NCBI GenBank assembly: GCA_040255675.1
Contig: JBDZVM010000017.1
Location: forward strand, 1 to 64,000
Reading direction: 5' to 3'
DNA: 64,000 bases
Source of the DNA: JBDZVM01 sp040255675
GTDB lineage: Bacteria > Actinomycetota > Actinomycetes > Acidothermales > Acidothermaceae
Made by a program: the position numbers and the translations under genes. The notes beneath the pieces are model-generated. The model had not been told where the DNA came from and did not search any database. It saw only the letters and a program-made list of their open reading frames with translations. This document shows positions 1-7,973 of this stretch, piece by piece (the first letter of the stretch is position 1; the number at the start of each line of letters is the position of its first letter).

Positions 1-55
1 GTGCGGCACACCAACGCCGGGCCGCACGTCAGTGCGGCACACCAACGCCGGGCCG
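1..55. repeat. 31-bp tandem duplication of the fahA 3' end
   Basis: The 24 bases at 1-24 are repeated exactly at 32-55, giving a 31-bp period. The right copy contains the last codons of fahA, whose stop is at 29-31. The left copy lies beyond the stop and repeats the same coding sequence. It looks like a slippage or short-homology duplication. The window edge hides whether more copies follow to the left. Confidence 0.85.
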
Positions 56-1189
56 AGCGGGCGAAACCGTGCCACCGACGCGCCCGAGAGACAGCCGGGC
101 ACCGTCGGCGCAATACGCCGTCGCGCGCAACAGCACCCGGTCGCCGTCGGCGAGGTAGCCGCGCGTGGAGCCGTCGGCCAACCGCAGCGGCCGCTGACCG
201 TCGGACGTGAGCTCGAGAAACGACCCGCATTGGTCGCCGCTCGACACTGTCCCCGACGCGAACAGGTCGCCCGTGCGCACGCGCGCCCCGTTGACTGTGA
301 GATGGGCGAGTTGCTGCGGCGGCGTCCAGTACATGTCGTCGAATCGTGGGGCCGAGACCGCCGTACCGTTCAAAGACAATTCGAGGCGCAGGTCGAACGC
401 GCTCGGGTCGTCGACCCGCAAATAGTCTGCCGGCGCAGGCTCCTGAACCGGCGCTCGCGCCCGGGCCCCGTTCAGCGCCTCGAGCGGCAGCACCCAAGCA
501 CTCATGCTGGTGGCGAACGACTTTCCGAGAAATGGGCCGAGGGGCACGTATTCGTAGCTTTGGATATCGCGAGCGCTCCAATCGAGCACGAGCACCACGC
601 CGAATACGTGGTCAGAAAAGTCTGCCGTCGAAACGCGTTCGCCTAACCCGGACGGCGTGCCGACGACGAAGCCGACTTCCGCTTCGACATCAAGCTTTGC
701 CGTCGGCGCGACAATGACGTCGTCGCCGGCCGCGTATTGGCCGCGCGGCCGCACGATCGGCGTCTCGGAGACCACCACCGTGCCGCTTCGCCCGTGGTAG
801 CCGACCGGCATGCGGTACCAGTTCGGCCGCACCGGCTCGCTTCCCGGACGCAAGATGCGGCCGACGTTGGTCGCGTGCCGCAACGACGAGTTGAAATCGA
901 CGAAGTCGGCAACCTCGAACGGCAGGTGCGACATCGCCGAGGCCGCCGGCACCAAATGCGAATCGGCTCCGCTCCGCAAGGCGTGGCGGATCTCGGCTCG
1001 GGCCGCCGTCCAGGCTTCTCGACCCTGCGCCATAAACCCGTTGAGCGAAGGCTCGAAAAATACCGTGTCACCGAAAAGCGACGCCAAATCGAGAATACGG
1101 TCGCCGACCGCGACACCAACCCGCGGTTCGCCGCCCGGCACCGAAAAGATGCCGTACGGCAACTCGCCGTGCTCGAAAAGCGGCGTCAC
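29..1189 (-). CDS. fahA: Fumarylacetoacetase
   Basis: Hydrolyses fumarylacetoacetate to fumarate and acetoacetate, the last step of tyrosine/homogentisate breakdown in the cytosol. Seen in the sequence: the DFVDFNSSLRHATNVG block with the family's catalytic His, the YRMPVGYHGRSG block, the metal-binding LDVEAEVGF segment, LDWSARDIQ, GPFLGKSFATS and the C-terminal GTVSSGDQCGSF motif. The start is the GTG at 1189, which overlaps the upstream stop as GTGA. A longer reading to 1414 only adds out-of-frame translation of the neighbouring gene. At 386 residues it is slightly shorter than the usual 400-420. No other homogentisate gene is visible, so the substrate route is encoded elsewhere. Confidence 0.92.
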   Translation of the reverse strand: MTPLFEHGELPYGIFSVPGGEPRVGVAVGDRILDLASLFGDTVFFEPSLNGFMAQGREAWTAARAEIRHALRSGADSHLVPAASAMSHLPFEVADFVDFNSSLRHATNVGRILRPGSEPVRPNWYRMPVGYHGRSGTVVVSETPIVRPRGQYAAGDDVIVAPTAKLDVEAEVGFVVGTPSGLGERVSTADFSDHVFGVVLVLDWSARDIQSYEYVPLGPFLGKSFATSMSAWVLPLEALNGARARAPVQEPAPADYLRVDDPSAFDLRLELSLNGTAVSAPRFDDMYWTPPQQLAHLTVNGARVRTGDLFASGTVSSGDQCGSFLELTSDGQRPLRLADGSTRGYLADGDRVLLRATAYCADGARLSLGRVGGTVSPARPGVGVPH

Positions 1190-1398
1190 GGGCAGGATTT
1201 CGATCGGACGGCGCGACGCACGCTCAAGGTTAACAGCACGATGACGGCCACGGGGAGGATCCACCACGCCGCAATCGACGTGCGGCTGACCCCGTAAGTG
1301 ACGAGAAGCGCGATCGCCACACCTACGGCAACGCGCCAATCGTCGCCGACCACGAAGTCGTACCAGAATCGAGCGAACGCCCGAAGTCGCGCGCTCAT
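1186..1398 (-). CDS. Small membrane protein, unknown function
   Basis: A 70-residue protein with an N-terminal region rich in Arg and aromatic residues (RLRAFARFWYDFVVGDDWR), followed by two hydrophobic stretches at about residues 23-38 and 44-60, and a basic tail. The pattern suggests a two-pass inner membrane protein with positive ends inside. It overlaps COG4280 upstream and fahA downstream by 4 bp each, so all three are probably translated from one mRNA. I do not recognise a named family. Small actinobacterial proteins of this shape are usually annotated as hypothetical. Confidence 0.7.
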   Translation of the reverse strand: MSARLRAFARFWYDFVVGDDWRVAVGVAIALLVTYGVSRTSIAAWWILPVAVIVLLTLSVRRAVRSKSCP

Positions 1399-2165
1399 CG
1401 GCGTCCGGCCACAAAAGCTCGAGCCGGCTCCGGCATCGCCGCGTGCGAGCGTTTCAACGCTGCCACACCGGTAAACGCGACGGCCGCGACGGCCACGACG
1501 ACGACGGGAAGCGCGGCATCACCACCCGGCCATTGCGCACCCGCGCCTTCAGCGCCCCAAAACAATCCGAAGCCGGTCAACATGATGCCGACCACGAACT
1601 TCATCGAATTTTCGGGCACTCGCGCCAGCGGCGCCCGCACCGCGAAACCGGTCGCCGCGACAACGAGCACGGCCGCGACCGCCGCGATCGACGCCAATCC
1701 GATATTGCCCGCATTGCTGCCGAACGTAAGCGCGATAAACACAACCTCGAGGCCTTCGAGCAGCACTCCTTTGAACGACAGCGTGAACGCGTACCAGTCG
1801 GTGACGAACGCTCGGCGCTCGTGCGATACTCCCCGCGCGGCGACGACAGCACGTTCGAATATCTGTGCTTCGTCGTGGAGCGCCTGATATCCGCTGGCGC
1901 GAAGCATCGCCTTGCGAAGCCATTGCAGCCCGAAGATCAGCAGGAGCGCACCGACGACCAACCGAAGGCCACGCAACGGAATTGCCGAGACCGCCGGGCC
2001 CAAGACCGCGACGACCGCACCCAACACGGCGACCGCCCCGCCCATGCCGACCGTCGCCGATCGCCAGTTACCGGCCGTGCCGGCGGCAAGGAAGATCGTC
2101 AAGGCTTCGACCGCCTCGACGGCACAAGCTAAGAAGACGGCGAGAAACAACGCGGAGTGCGTCAC
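1395..2165 (-). CDS. COG4280-type multi-pass membrane protein
   Basis: A 256-residue hydrophobic protein with about seven membrane segments. An EAVEA motif sits in the first helix and an EGLEVVF motif in a middle helix, each starting a repeat half. This is the layout of COG4280 predicted membrane proteins and resembles the REGLE-type motifs of FTR1 iron permeases. A metal or cation transport role is therefore possible but is inference. The GTG start at 2165 has AGGA seven bases upstream. The reading frame continues upstream to 2741 but there runs antisense to the DeoR gene and is not protein-like. First gene of the three-gene operon ending in fahA. Confidence 0.75.
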   Translation of the reverse strand: MTHSALFLAVFLACAVEAVEALTIFLAAGTAGNWRSATVGMGGAVAVLGAVVAVLGPAVSAIPLRGLRLVVGALLLIFGLQWLRKAMLRASGYQALHDEAQIFERAVVAARGVSHERRAFVTDWYAFTLSFKGVLLEGLEVVFIALTFGSNAGNIGLASIAAVAAVLVVAATGFAVRAPLARVPENSMKFVVGIMLTGFGLFWGAEGAGAQWPGGDAALPVVVVAVAAVAFTGVAALKRSHAAMPEPARAFVAGRR

Positions 2166-2235
2166 GCCTCCATCCTGCCAGGCCGCCGTTCGGGCAGAAT
2201 ATTGATATTGGCCGACCACGCGGGAGTGACGCGGC

Positions 2236-3084
2236 ATGCTGGCACGACAACGCCAAACGGTGATCCTCGAACACGTCCGGCGCGCCGGTGCCGTGCGCGT
2301 CAGCGAGCTCACCGATGTGCTCGGCGTGTCCGACATGACGGTGCGCCGAGACCTCGACGCGCTCGCTCGCGAAGGGCTCGTGCACAAGGTGCATGGCGGC
2401 GCGACGCTGTCGGCGACGTCCAGCCTCGACGAGCCGGGGTTCGAAGCCAAGTCGACCCGCGAACTCGGCGAAAAAGAAGCCATCGGCCGCGCGGCGGCGC
2501 GGCTCGTGCGCCCCGGTACCGCCATCGCGCTCTCCGCCGGCACGACCACGTGGGCGCTCGCTCGCGAGATCGCGCACCTACCCGATTTGACGATCGTCAC
2601 GAACTCGGTGCGGGTCGCCGACGTCTTGCGGCAGGGCACCGGAAACCCGACCGTGATCCTCACCGGCGGCATGCGTACGCCGTCCGACGCGCTGGTCGGG
2701 CCGGTCGCCGATCTTGCGATCCGCTCGCTGCATTTCGACATGTTCTTCCTCGGCTGTCACGGCATGGATCCGGCGGCGGGGCTCACCGCGCCGAACCTCG
2801 CCGAATCCGAGACGAACCGCTGCTTCATCCGCGGGGCGCGCACCGTCGTCTTGGTCGCCGACCACACCAAGTGGGGAACGATCGGCCTGAGCTCGTTCGC
2901 CGAGTTGCACGAGGTCGACATCATGGTTACCGACGACGGGTTGTCGGACGACGCCGTCACGGTCGCCGCCGAGCATGTCGACCGGCTTGTCGTCGCGGCC
3001 CGCGACGACCGACTCAGCGTCGCGGCCCGCGACGAGCGGCAAAACAGCGACGCCGAACATACGGTGACGAACCTGCGTCGCTAG
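2236..3084 (+). CDS. DeoR-family transcriptional regulator, probable galactose operon regulator
   Basis: A 282-residue protein with an N-terminal winged helix (residues about 6-57) that carries the DeoR signature VSELTDVLGVSDMTVRRDLD and KVHGGA. The C-terminal domain is the ISOCOT sugar-phosphate sensor, with ALSAGTTTWALA and NSVRVADVL. DeoR proteins usually repress sugar operons and release DNA on binding a phosphorylated sugar. It stands next to galM and galTEK, so galactose control is a reasonable inference, with galactose 1-phosphate a possible ligand. It converges with galM (13-bp gap). ATG is preceded by GGGAG. Confidence 0.88.
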   Translation: MLARQRQTVILEHVRRAGAVRVSELTDVLGVSDMTVRRDLDALAREGLVHKVHGGATLSATSSLDEPGFEAKSTRELGEKEAIGRAAARLVRPGTAIALSAGTTTWALAREIAHLPDLTIVTNSVRVADVLRQGTGNPTVILTGGMRTPSDALVGPVADLAIRSLHFDMFFLGCHGMDPAAGLTAPNLAESETNRCFIRGARTVVLVADHTKWGTIGLSSFAELHEVDIMVTDDGLSDDAVTVAAEHVDRLVVAARDDRLSVAARDERQNSDAEHTVTNLRR

Positions 3085-3097
3085 CGCAGTCTTGCAA

Positions 3098-4009
3098 CTA
3101 CCGCAGCGTCGCGCCCCAGCTGCCCGTGAACGAACTCCCCGGCTCGAGCCGGATCAAGCCGTCGCCGGTCTGAAACGCGTTGGGCGCCGCGGTCATCGGC
3201 TCCATCGCGACGCTTCGCCGCGCGAGTTCGGGCTGGAGCCGATCGCTGGTGTAGACCTGCCAATAGTCGAACCCGGCATCGGCCCACAACACCACGGTCG
3301 CGCCGTCCGCCGAGCGCAACCGCGCGTGCGATATGCCGTCGGCGTCGGCGATAGCGCCGGCGAACGCGTCGTCGAGTTGCACGCCGGCGAGTGAACGTGG
3401 CTCGCGGAAGTCGTACCCGGTGCCCTCGACGGCTTCGACCCCGATCGGAATCAGTCGGTCGTCGCATGTCACGTGGCGGCGGACGTCGAGTTGCAGCGTG
3501 CAGTCGTCGATCGTCGTGCCCGGCGCGATCGCGGAGTACGGATGAAACCCGAGCCCGTACGGGCACGCGAGATCCCCCGTGTTCGTGGACGTCGTCACCA
3601 CCCGCAGCCCACCGGGGCCGATCGTGTACTCGACTACGGTCTTGAGCGAAAACGGGTAGCCGGACGATGGCTCGATCCCCAACTCGAGCACCACACGCTC
3701 GGCGGTTCGTTCGACGAGGTTCCATGCGGCATGGACGGCGAGACCGTGCAGCGCTGTCGCGCGCTCTGGTTCGTTGATCGCAAGCTGGTAAGTGTGGCCG
3801 TCGAACTCGTAACGGCCGTCGGCGATGCGGTTGGGCCAGGGCACCAAGACCGCTCCCTGGAAGCCTTGCGGCATCTCGGCGAGGTCGTAGGGCTGGAACA
3901 CGTGGCGATCGCCCACGCGGTAATCGCGGACAGCCGCGCCCACCTGACTGATGGTCGCCCGGTGAGCACCGTGCGCGATCTCGTAGTGCTCCACGCCGGA
4001 GTTCACCAT
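3098..4009 (-). CDS. galM: Aldose 1-epimerase (mutarotase)
   Basis: Interconverts alpha and beta anomers of galactose or glucose, feeding alpha-galactose to galactokinase. The 303-residue beta-sandwich protein carries the mutarotase landmarks: VLVPWPNRIADGRY with the substrate-binding Asn-Arg, LHGLAVHAAW with the catalytic-region His, YGLGFHPYSA with the second conserved His, and EPMTAAPNAFQTGDGLIRLEPG near the C-terminus. I chose the ATG at 4009, preceded by AGGAAGG. An upstream in-frame start at 4147 would translate a palindromic repeat element. It is divergent from galT and faces the DeoR gene. Confidence 0.92.
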   Translation of the reverse strand: MVNSGVEHYEIAHGAHRATISQVGAAVRDYRVGDRHVFQPYDLAEMPQGFQGAVLVPWPNRIADGRYEFDGHTYQLAINEPERATALHGLAVHAAWNLVERTAERVVLELGIEPSSGYPFSLKTVVEYTIGPGGLRVVTTSTNTGDLACPYGLGFHPYSAIAPGTTIDDCTLQLDVRRHVTCDDRLIPIGVEAVEGTGYDFREPRSLAGVQLDDAFAGAIADADGISHARLRSADGATVVLWADAGFDYWQVYTSDRLQPELARRSVAMEPMTAAPNAFQTGDGLIRLEPGSSFTGSWGATLR

Positions 4010-4100
4010 GTGCCGCCTTCCTGACGAACAAGCCTGATCGCCAAACAGGATCGCACACGGCGCGGGAAGCGCTGCCACGGATCTCCCCACTGCGGGGCCC

Positions 4101-4183
4101 TTGGAAGCCGCGACGAATGGCGTTACCCCACCATGAGCGCTCCCCATGCCGTTCGTGGTGGGGTAACGCCGTTCATGGCGAAG
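4101..4183. repeat. Intergenic palindromic element, copy A
   Basis: An imperfect inverted repeat in the galM/galT divergent gap. The left arm (about 4111-4140) and the reverse complement of the right arm (about 4147-4180) share GGCGTTACCCCACCA exactly and differ at scattered positions elsewhere. The loop is only a few bases, so one strand could form a long hairpin. Closely related elements occur at 48322-48400 and 58041-58124. It is non-coding, has no transposase, and looks like a REP- or MITE-like repeat. Confidence 0.8.
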
Positions 4184-4251
4184 CCGAGGTGAAAGTCTCG
4201 CCGACCAGCGCCGCGACTCCCGCGCCGTCCGCTACCATCTTCCAACGGAAT

Positions 4252-4289
4252 CAAACACAGTCGAACATCCGATCTTGTTTAGTCGAACA
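4252..4289 (+). promoter_or_regulatory. Putative operator of galTEK
   Basis: The 9-mer AGTCGAACA occurs at 4259-4267 and 4281-4289, 22 bp apart or about two helical turns. CAAACA (4252-4257) and TGTTTA (4276-4281) form an inverted pair across it. The array lies directly upstream of the galT ribosome binding site (GAAGG before GTG 4301). DeoR regulators often bind repeated half sites on one DNA face, so the neighbouring DeoR protein is the obvious candidate. Binding is inferred. Confidence 0.55.
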
Positions 4290-4300
4290 GAAGGCATGGC

Positions 4301-5395
4301 GTGCGTAAGACAACAACGCGGCTGGCCGACGGCCGCGACCTCATCTACTTCGACGACGTAAGCGCGACCGCTGACCGCTCGGGCATCGTCGATCGGCGCC
4401 CGCTGCCGCCGCGAAACGTCGCCTCAACCATGCGGTTCGATCGCGCCCTCGAAGAGTGGGTCGTCGTCGCCGGCCACCGGCAAAGCCGTACCTTCATGCC
4501 TCCCGACGACGCCTGCCCACTGTGCCCATCGACCGATCGGTATCTGTCCGAGATACCGGCGCCCGACTACGACGTCGTGGTGTTCGAAAACCGGTTCCCG
4601 TCGTTCTCACAAACCCCGGTGATATCGGACGGCGACGTGCCTGCCGATATCGACTTCTTCCAGACCCGCCCGGCGTTCGGCCGCTGCGAAGTCGTCTGCT
4701 TCACGGCCGACCACGATGGCTCCTTCTCCTCGCTCGCCCCGGCACGCGCACGCACCGTGATCGAGGCGTGGGTCGACCGCACGACCGCGCTTTCCGCCAT
4801 TCCGGGGATCGAGCAGGTCTTTTGCTTCGAAAACCGCGGCGTCGAAATCGGGGTGACGCTGAACCACCCGCACGGCCAGATCTACGGATACCCGTACGTG
4901 ACACCGCGAAGCCGGCAGCAACTCGAAAGCGCCCGGCGTCATCGCAACCGCACCGGACGAAACCTCTTCGCCGACCTGGTCGCCGGCGAGATCGCGGCCG
5001 GCGAGCGCATCGTCGCGCGCGGCGATTGCTGGACGGCGTTCGTGCCGTTCGCGGCGCGCTGGCCGCTGGAAGTGCACCTTTACCCGAACCGGCAGGTGCC
5101 AGACCTTCCGGCGCTCACGGACGCCGAACGCGACGAACTCAGCCACGTCTACCTTGACGTGCTGCGCCGCATGGAAGGCGTTTACGACGATTCGCTGCCT
5201 TACATCGCCGCTTGGCATCAGGCGCCCACACGCGCCGACCGAGACCTCGCCTACCTGCATCTCGAGGTGTTCTCGATCCGGCGCGCTCCGGGAAAACTGA
5301 AGTATCTGGCAGGATCGGAGTCCGCGATGGGTGCGTTCGTCAGCGACGTCCTGCCCGAAGATGCCGCCCGCATGCTACGAGAGGTCGAACTGTGA
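4301..5395 (+). CDS. galT: Galactose-1-phosphate uridylyltransferase
   Basis: Transfers UMP from UDP-glucose to galactose 1-phosphate in the Leloir pathway. The 364-residue protein contains zinc-type features (CPLCPS near residue 65), the FENRFPSFS block, the NHPHGQIYGYPY motif holding the family HPH segment with the nucleotidylated His, and a C-terminal HLEVFSIRR block. The start is GTG 4301 with GAAGG at good spacing. It is the first gene of galT-galE-galK. The operator-like repeats and palindromic element A lie just upstream. Confidence 0.94.
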   Translation: MRKTTTRLADGRDLIYFDDVSATADRSGIVDRRPLPPRNVASTMRFDRALEEWVVVAGHRQSRTFMPPDDACPLCPSTDRYLSEIPAPDYDVVVFENRFPSFSQTPVISDGDVPADIDFFQTRPAFGRCEVVCFTADHDGSFSSLAPARARTVIEAWVDRTTALSAIPGIEQVFCFENRGVEIGVTLNHPHGQIYGYPYVTPRSRQQLESARRHRNRTGRNLFADLVAGEIAAGERIVARGDCWTAFVPFAARWPLEVHLYPNRQVPDLPALTDAERDELSHVYLDVLRRMEGVYDDSLPYIAAWHQAPTRADRDLAYLHLEVFSIRRAPGKLKYLAGSESAMGAFVSDVLPEDAARMLREVEL

Positions 5396-5405
5396 GCGAC
5401 GACCG

Positions 5406-6380
5406 ATGAAGCTTCTGGTCACTGGCGGCGCGGGCTACATCGGTAGCGTCGTCACGCGGTCACTCGTGGCGGAAGGGCATGCGGTGAGCGTTCTCGACAA
5501 CCTCACTACGGGCCACAAGGATGCCGTCCCCGCCGACGTCGAGTTCGTCGAAGCCGACATCGCCGACGCCGGTCTCGTACTCGCCCGCGAACAATTCGAC
5601 GGCGTCTTGCATTTCGCCGCGAAGTCGCTCGTCGGCGAATCGGTCGAAAAGCCAAGTGTCTATTGGCGCAACAACGTCTGCGCTACCCGCGGCTTGCTCG
5701 ACGCCGTCACCGCGAACCACGTGCCGCGATTCGTCTTCTCCTCGACCGCGGCCGTCTACGGCGAACCCGAATCCGTACCGATCGTCGAGACATCGCCGAC
5801 AGCTCCGACAAATCCGTACGGGGCTTCGAAACTCGCCGTCGATTTTATGTTGCGCGACGAATCGGTGGCGCACAGGCTCGCGGCGGTAAGCCTGCGGTAT
5901 TTCAACGTCGCGGGCGCGTCGCGCGGGGCCGGCGAGCGGCACGCCACCGAAACACATCTCATTCCGATCACGCTCGATGTCGCCGCCGGGAAACGCCCGG
6001 CACTCGACATCTACGGCACCGACTGGCCCACCCCCGATCACACGTGCATTCGCGACTACCTGCACGTCGAAGACCTCGCCGAGGCACACGTGCGCGCCCT
6101 GCACGCGGCAAAATCCGGGCGGCATCTCGTCTGCAATCTCGGCAGCAGCAATGGATATTCGGTACGCGAAGTCGTCGACGCAGTCGCGCGGGTGACCGGC
6201 CAGCACATCGCCGTCCGCGAAACCGGACGTCGACCCGGAGACCCCGCGGTGCTCGTCGCGTCGAACGCCGCCGCCCGCGAAGAACTTGGCTGGACGCCGA
6301 CGCGTGGCCTCGAACAGATGGTCGCCGACGCATGGGAATTCCATCAAAGTCGCGTTGGTGAAGGAATCTCCGGGCCGTGA
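5406..6380 (+). CDS. galE: UDP-glucose 4-epimerase
   Basis: Interconverts UDP-galactose and UDP-glucose through NAD-dependent oxidation at C4. This 324-residue extended SDR begins MKLLVTGGAGYIGS (Rossmann GxxGxxG). It has the SSTAAVYG serine region and the catalytic YGASK (Tyr-x-x-x-Lys) at about residues 138-142, followed by RYFNVAGA and the DYLHVEDLA segment typical of GalE. The ATG lies 10 bp after the galT stop with only a weak ribosome binding site, suggesting coupling to galT. Its stop overlaps the galK start by 4 bp. Confidence 0.94.
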   Translation: MKLLVTGGAGYIGSVVTRSLVAEGHAVSVLDNLTTGHKDAVPADVEFVEADIADAGLVLAREQFDGVLHFAAKSLVGESVEKPSVYWRNNVCATRGLLDAVTANHVPRFVFSSTAAVYGEPESVPIVETSPTAPTNPYGASKLAVDFMLRDESVAHRLAAVSLRYFNVAGASRGAGERHATETHLIPITLDVAAGKRPALDIYGTDWPTPDHTCIRDYLHVEDLAEAHVRALHAAKSGRHLVCNLGSSNGYSVREVVDAVARVTGQHIAVRETGRRPGDPAVLVASNAAAREELGWTPTRGLEQMVADAWEFHQSRVGEGISGP

Positions 6381-7513
6381 CGGCAGCAGATGTTTTTCGC
6401 GCGTGCTTCGGGCGAAACCCCGACGGCGTGTGGTCAGCACCCGGCCGGGTGAACCTTATCGGCGAACACACCGACTACAACGGCGGCTTCGTGCTGCCAT
6501 TCGCCATCGACTTGCGAACACGAGTAGTGGTTGGGCGCCGACCAGACCGCACGCTCACCGCACGGTCGCTGCAACGTGACGGCGAGTTCGCGCGACTGTC
6601 GCTCGACGACCTCCACAAGGGCCCACACGAAGGCTGGGCCGCTTATGTTTTCGGCACGGTGTGGGCGTTGCGCGACGCGGGTCACGACATCGGCGGCCTC
6701 GACGTCGTGGTCGACAGCGACGTGCCGAACGGCGCCGGTCTTTCGTCGTCAGCGGCGCTGGAATGCGCGGTCGCGCTGGCAGCGCTCGACACCCACGGCA
6801 TCGAAATCGCCCCGGAAGCATTGGCTCGCCTTGCCCAGCGCGCGGAAAACGCCTACGTCGGCGTACCGTGCGGCCTGATGGACCAAATGGCTGCGAGCGT
6901 CTGCCGGGCCGACCACGCGCTGTTCTTCGACGTCCGCGACGATATTCGCGAGCACGTGCCGTTCGCTCCGAGTAGCGTCGGGCTCGCGCTCCTCGTCGTC
7001 GACACGAAAGCGCATCATTCGCTGGCCAGCGGCGAGTACGCGAAACGGCGGCGAGATTGCGAATCCGCCGCACGACAGCTCGGCGTCCAGACTCTGCGCG
7101 ACGTCACGCACCTCTCGCGAGCCCTAGCGCTGCTCGGCGACGGCGTACTGCGCCGGCGTGTGCGGCACGTCGTCACCGAAAACGACCGGGTGCTAGCGGC
7201 GGTTTCGATACTTCGCCGTGGAAACTTGGCCGACCTCGGCTCGCTGCTCACGTCGTCACACGTATCGCTGCGCGACGATTTCGAAGTCAGCTGCGACGAG
7301 CTCGACGCCACCGTCGAAGCCGCGCTGGGCGCGGGCGCGCTCGGGGCCCGCATGACCGGCGGCGGCTTCGGCGGGAGCGCGATCGTGCTCGTGGCCGAGG
7401 ATCGGGTCGGCACCGTCTCCCGCGCCGTCCGATCCGAGTTCGACCGCCGAGGATTCGAACCGCCGCGCATCATGACACCCGCGGTTGCGTCGGGAGCCGC
7501 ACGGGAACGCTGA
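6377..7513 (+). CDS. galK: Galactokinase
   Basis: Phosphorylates alpha-D-galactose with ATP to galactose 1-phosphate. This 378-residue GHMP kinase has the galactokinase signature GRVNLIGEHTDYNGGFVLP at residues about 22-40, the ATP-binding GAGLSSSAALE motif, a GLMDQMAAS segment with the catalytic Asp region, and the C-terminal GARMTGGGFGGSAI motif 3. The GTG start overlaps the galE stop as GTGA, so translation is coupled. It completes the Leloir set with galM, galT and galE. Confidence 0.94.
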   Translation: MTAADVFRACFGRNPDGVWSAPGRVNLIGEHTDYNGGFVLPFAIDLRTRVVVGRRPDRTLTARSLQRDGEFARLSLDDLHKGPHEGWAAYVFGTVWALRDAGHDIGGLDVVVDSDVPNGAGLSSSAALECAVALAALDTHGIEIAPEALARLAQRAENAYVGVPCGLMDQMAASVCRADHALFFDVRDDIREHVPFAPSSVGLALLVVDTKAHHSLASGEYAKRRRDCESAARQLGVQTLRDVTHLSRALALLGDGVLRRRVRHVVTENDRVLAAVSILRRGNLADLGSLLTSSHVSLRDDFEVSCDELDATVEAALGAGALGARMTGGGFGGSAIVLVAEDRVGTVSRAVRSEFDRRGFEPPRIMTPAVASGAARER

Positions 7514-7520
7514 ATTCGCC

Positions 7521-7763
7521 ATGTTGACGATGCGACCGCGCGAAACAGCCCCGACACCACCGGGTCCGACACCACCGGGTCCGACACCACCAGCGCCGAC
7601 ACCACCCGAGCCGCCGACTCCCACGCCGCCCGTGCCCGGACCGGCACCGACGCCAGTACCACCTCCGACCGAACCGGGCCCCGACGTCCCACCGGTGCCC
7701 CCTCCCCCGACGCCGCCGGAGCCCGGTCCACCCCCGCCGACACCAGACCCGCGGCCTATTTGA
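7521..7763 (+). CDS. Proline-rich low-complexity protein, doubtful
   Basis: An 80-residue frame starting 7 bp after the galK stop. It consists almost entirely of Pro, Thr, Glu, Gly and Val, mostly as TPPGP, TPPAP and TPPEP units. At the DNA level it is a tandem 15-bp repeat (about 7551-7610) that decays downstream. It has no signal peptide and no domain. It could be a small galK-coupled protein, a decayed remnant of a Pro-rich surface protein, or a non-coding repeat. No ribosome binding site of note is seen. Confidence 0.35.
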   Translation: MLTMRPRETAPTPPGPTPPGPTPPAPTPPEPPTPTPPVPGPAPTPVPPPTEPGPDVPPVPPPPTPPEPGPPPPTPDPRPI

Positions 7764-7844
7764 CGGCGAGCTCGAATCGCCCCGACCGCGCGAACCGCGC
7801 CGCGAACCGGCCGGTTACGGCCTAGGTCGGACGCCGGATTCGGC

Positions 7845-7876
7845 TAGGGTCTGTGAAGGCTGTCACCGTGACAGCC
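7845..7876 (+). promoter_or_regulatory. Putative -10 box and palindromic operator before the S53 gene
   Basis: TAGGGT at 7845-7850 fits an actinobacterial -10 (TAnnnT). It is followed by a perfect inverted repeat, GGCTGTCAC-C-GTGACAGCC, at 7858-7876. The palindrome would cover the expected transcription start, the classical place for a repressor site, and could also form a hairpin at the 5' end of the mRNA. About 97 bases of leader follow before the start at 7974. The regulator is unknown. Nothing else was found in 7764-7973. Confidence 0.5.
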
Positions 7877-7973
7877 TGCGCCGTCGAGTGCACTCACATG
7901 CGTTGCTCGGTACGACGCACAGTCGCAGTCGGTCCGGTCTTGGGTCGCATTCCAGTCTTGGGGGACGCGTTCG

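Noticed and set aside
7521..7763. Collagen-like or spider-silk-like secreted protein
   Set aside because: No signal peptide and no Gly-x-y periodicity; it is a Pro/Thr tandem repeat of uncertain coding status.
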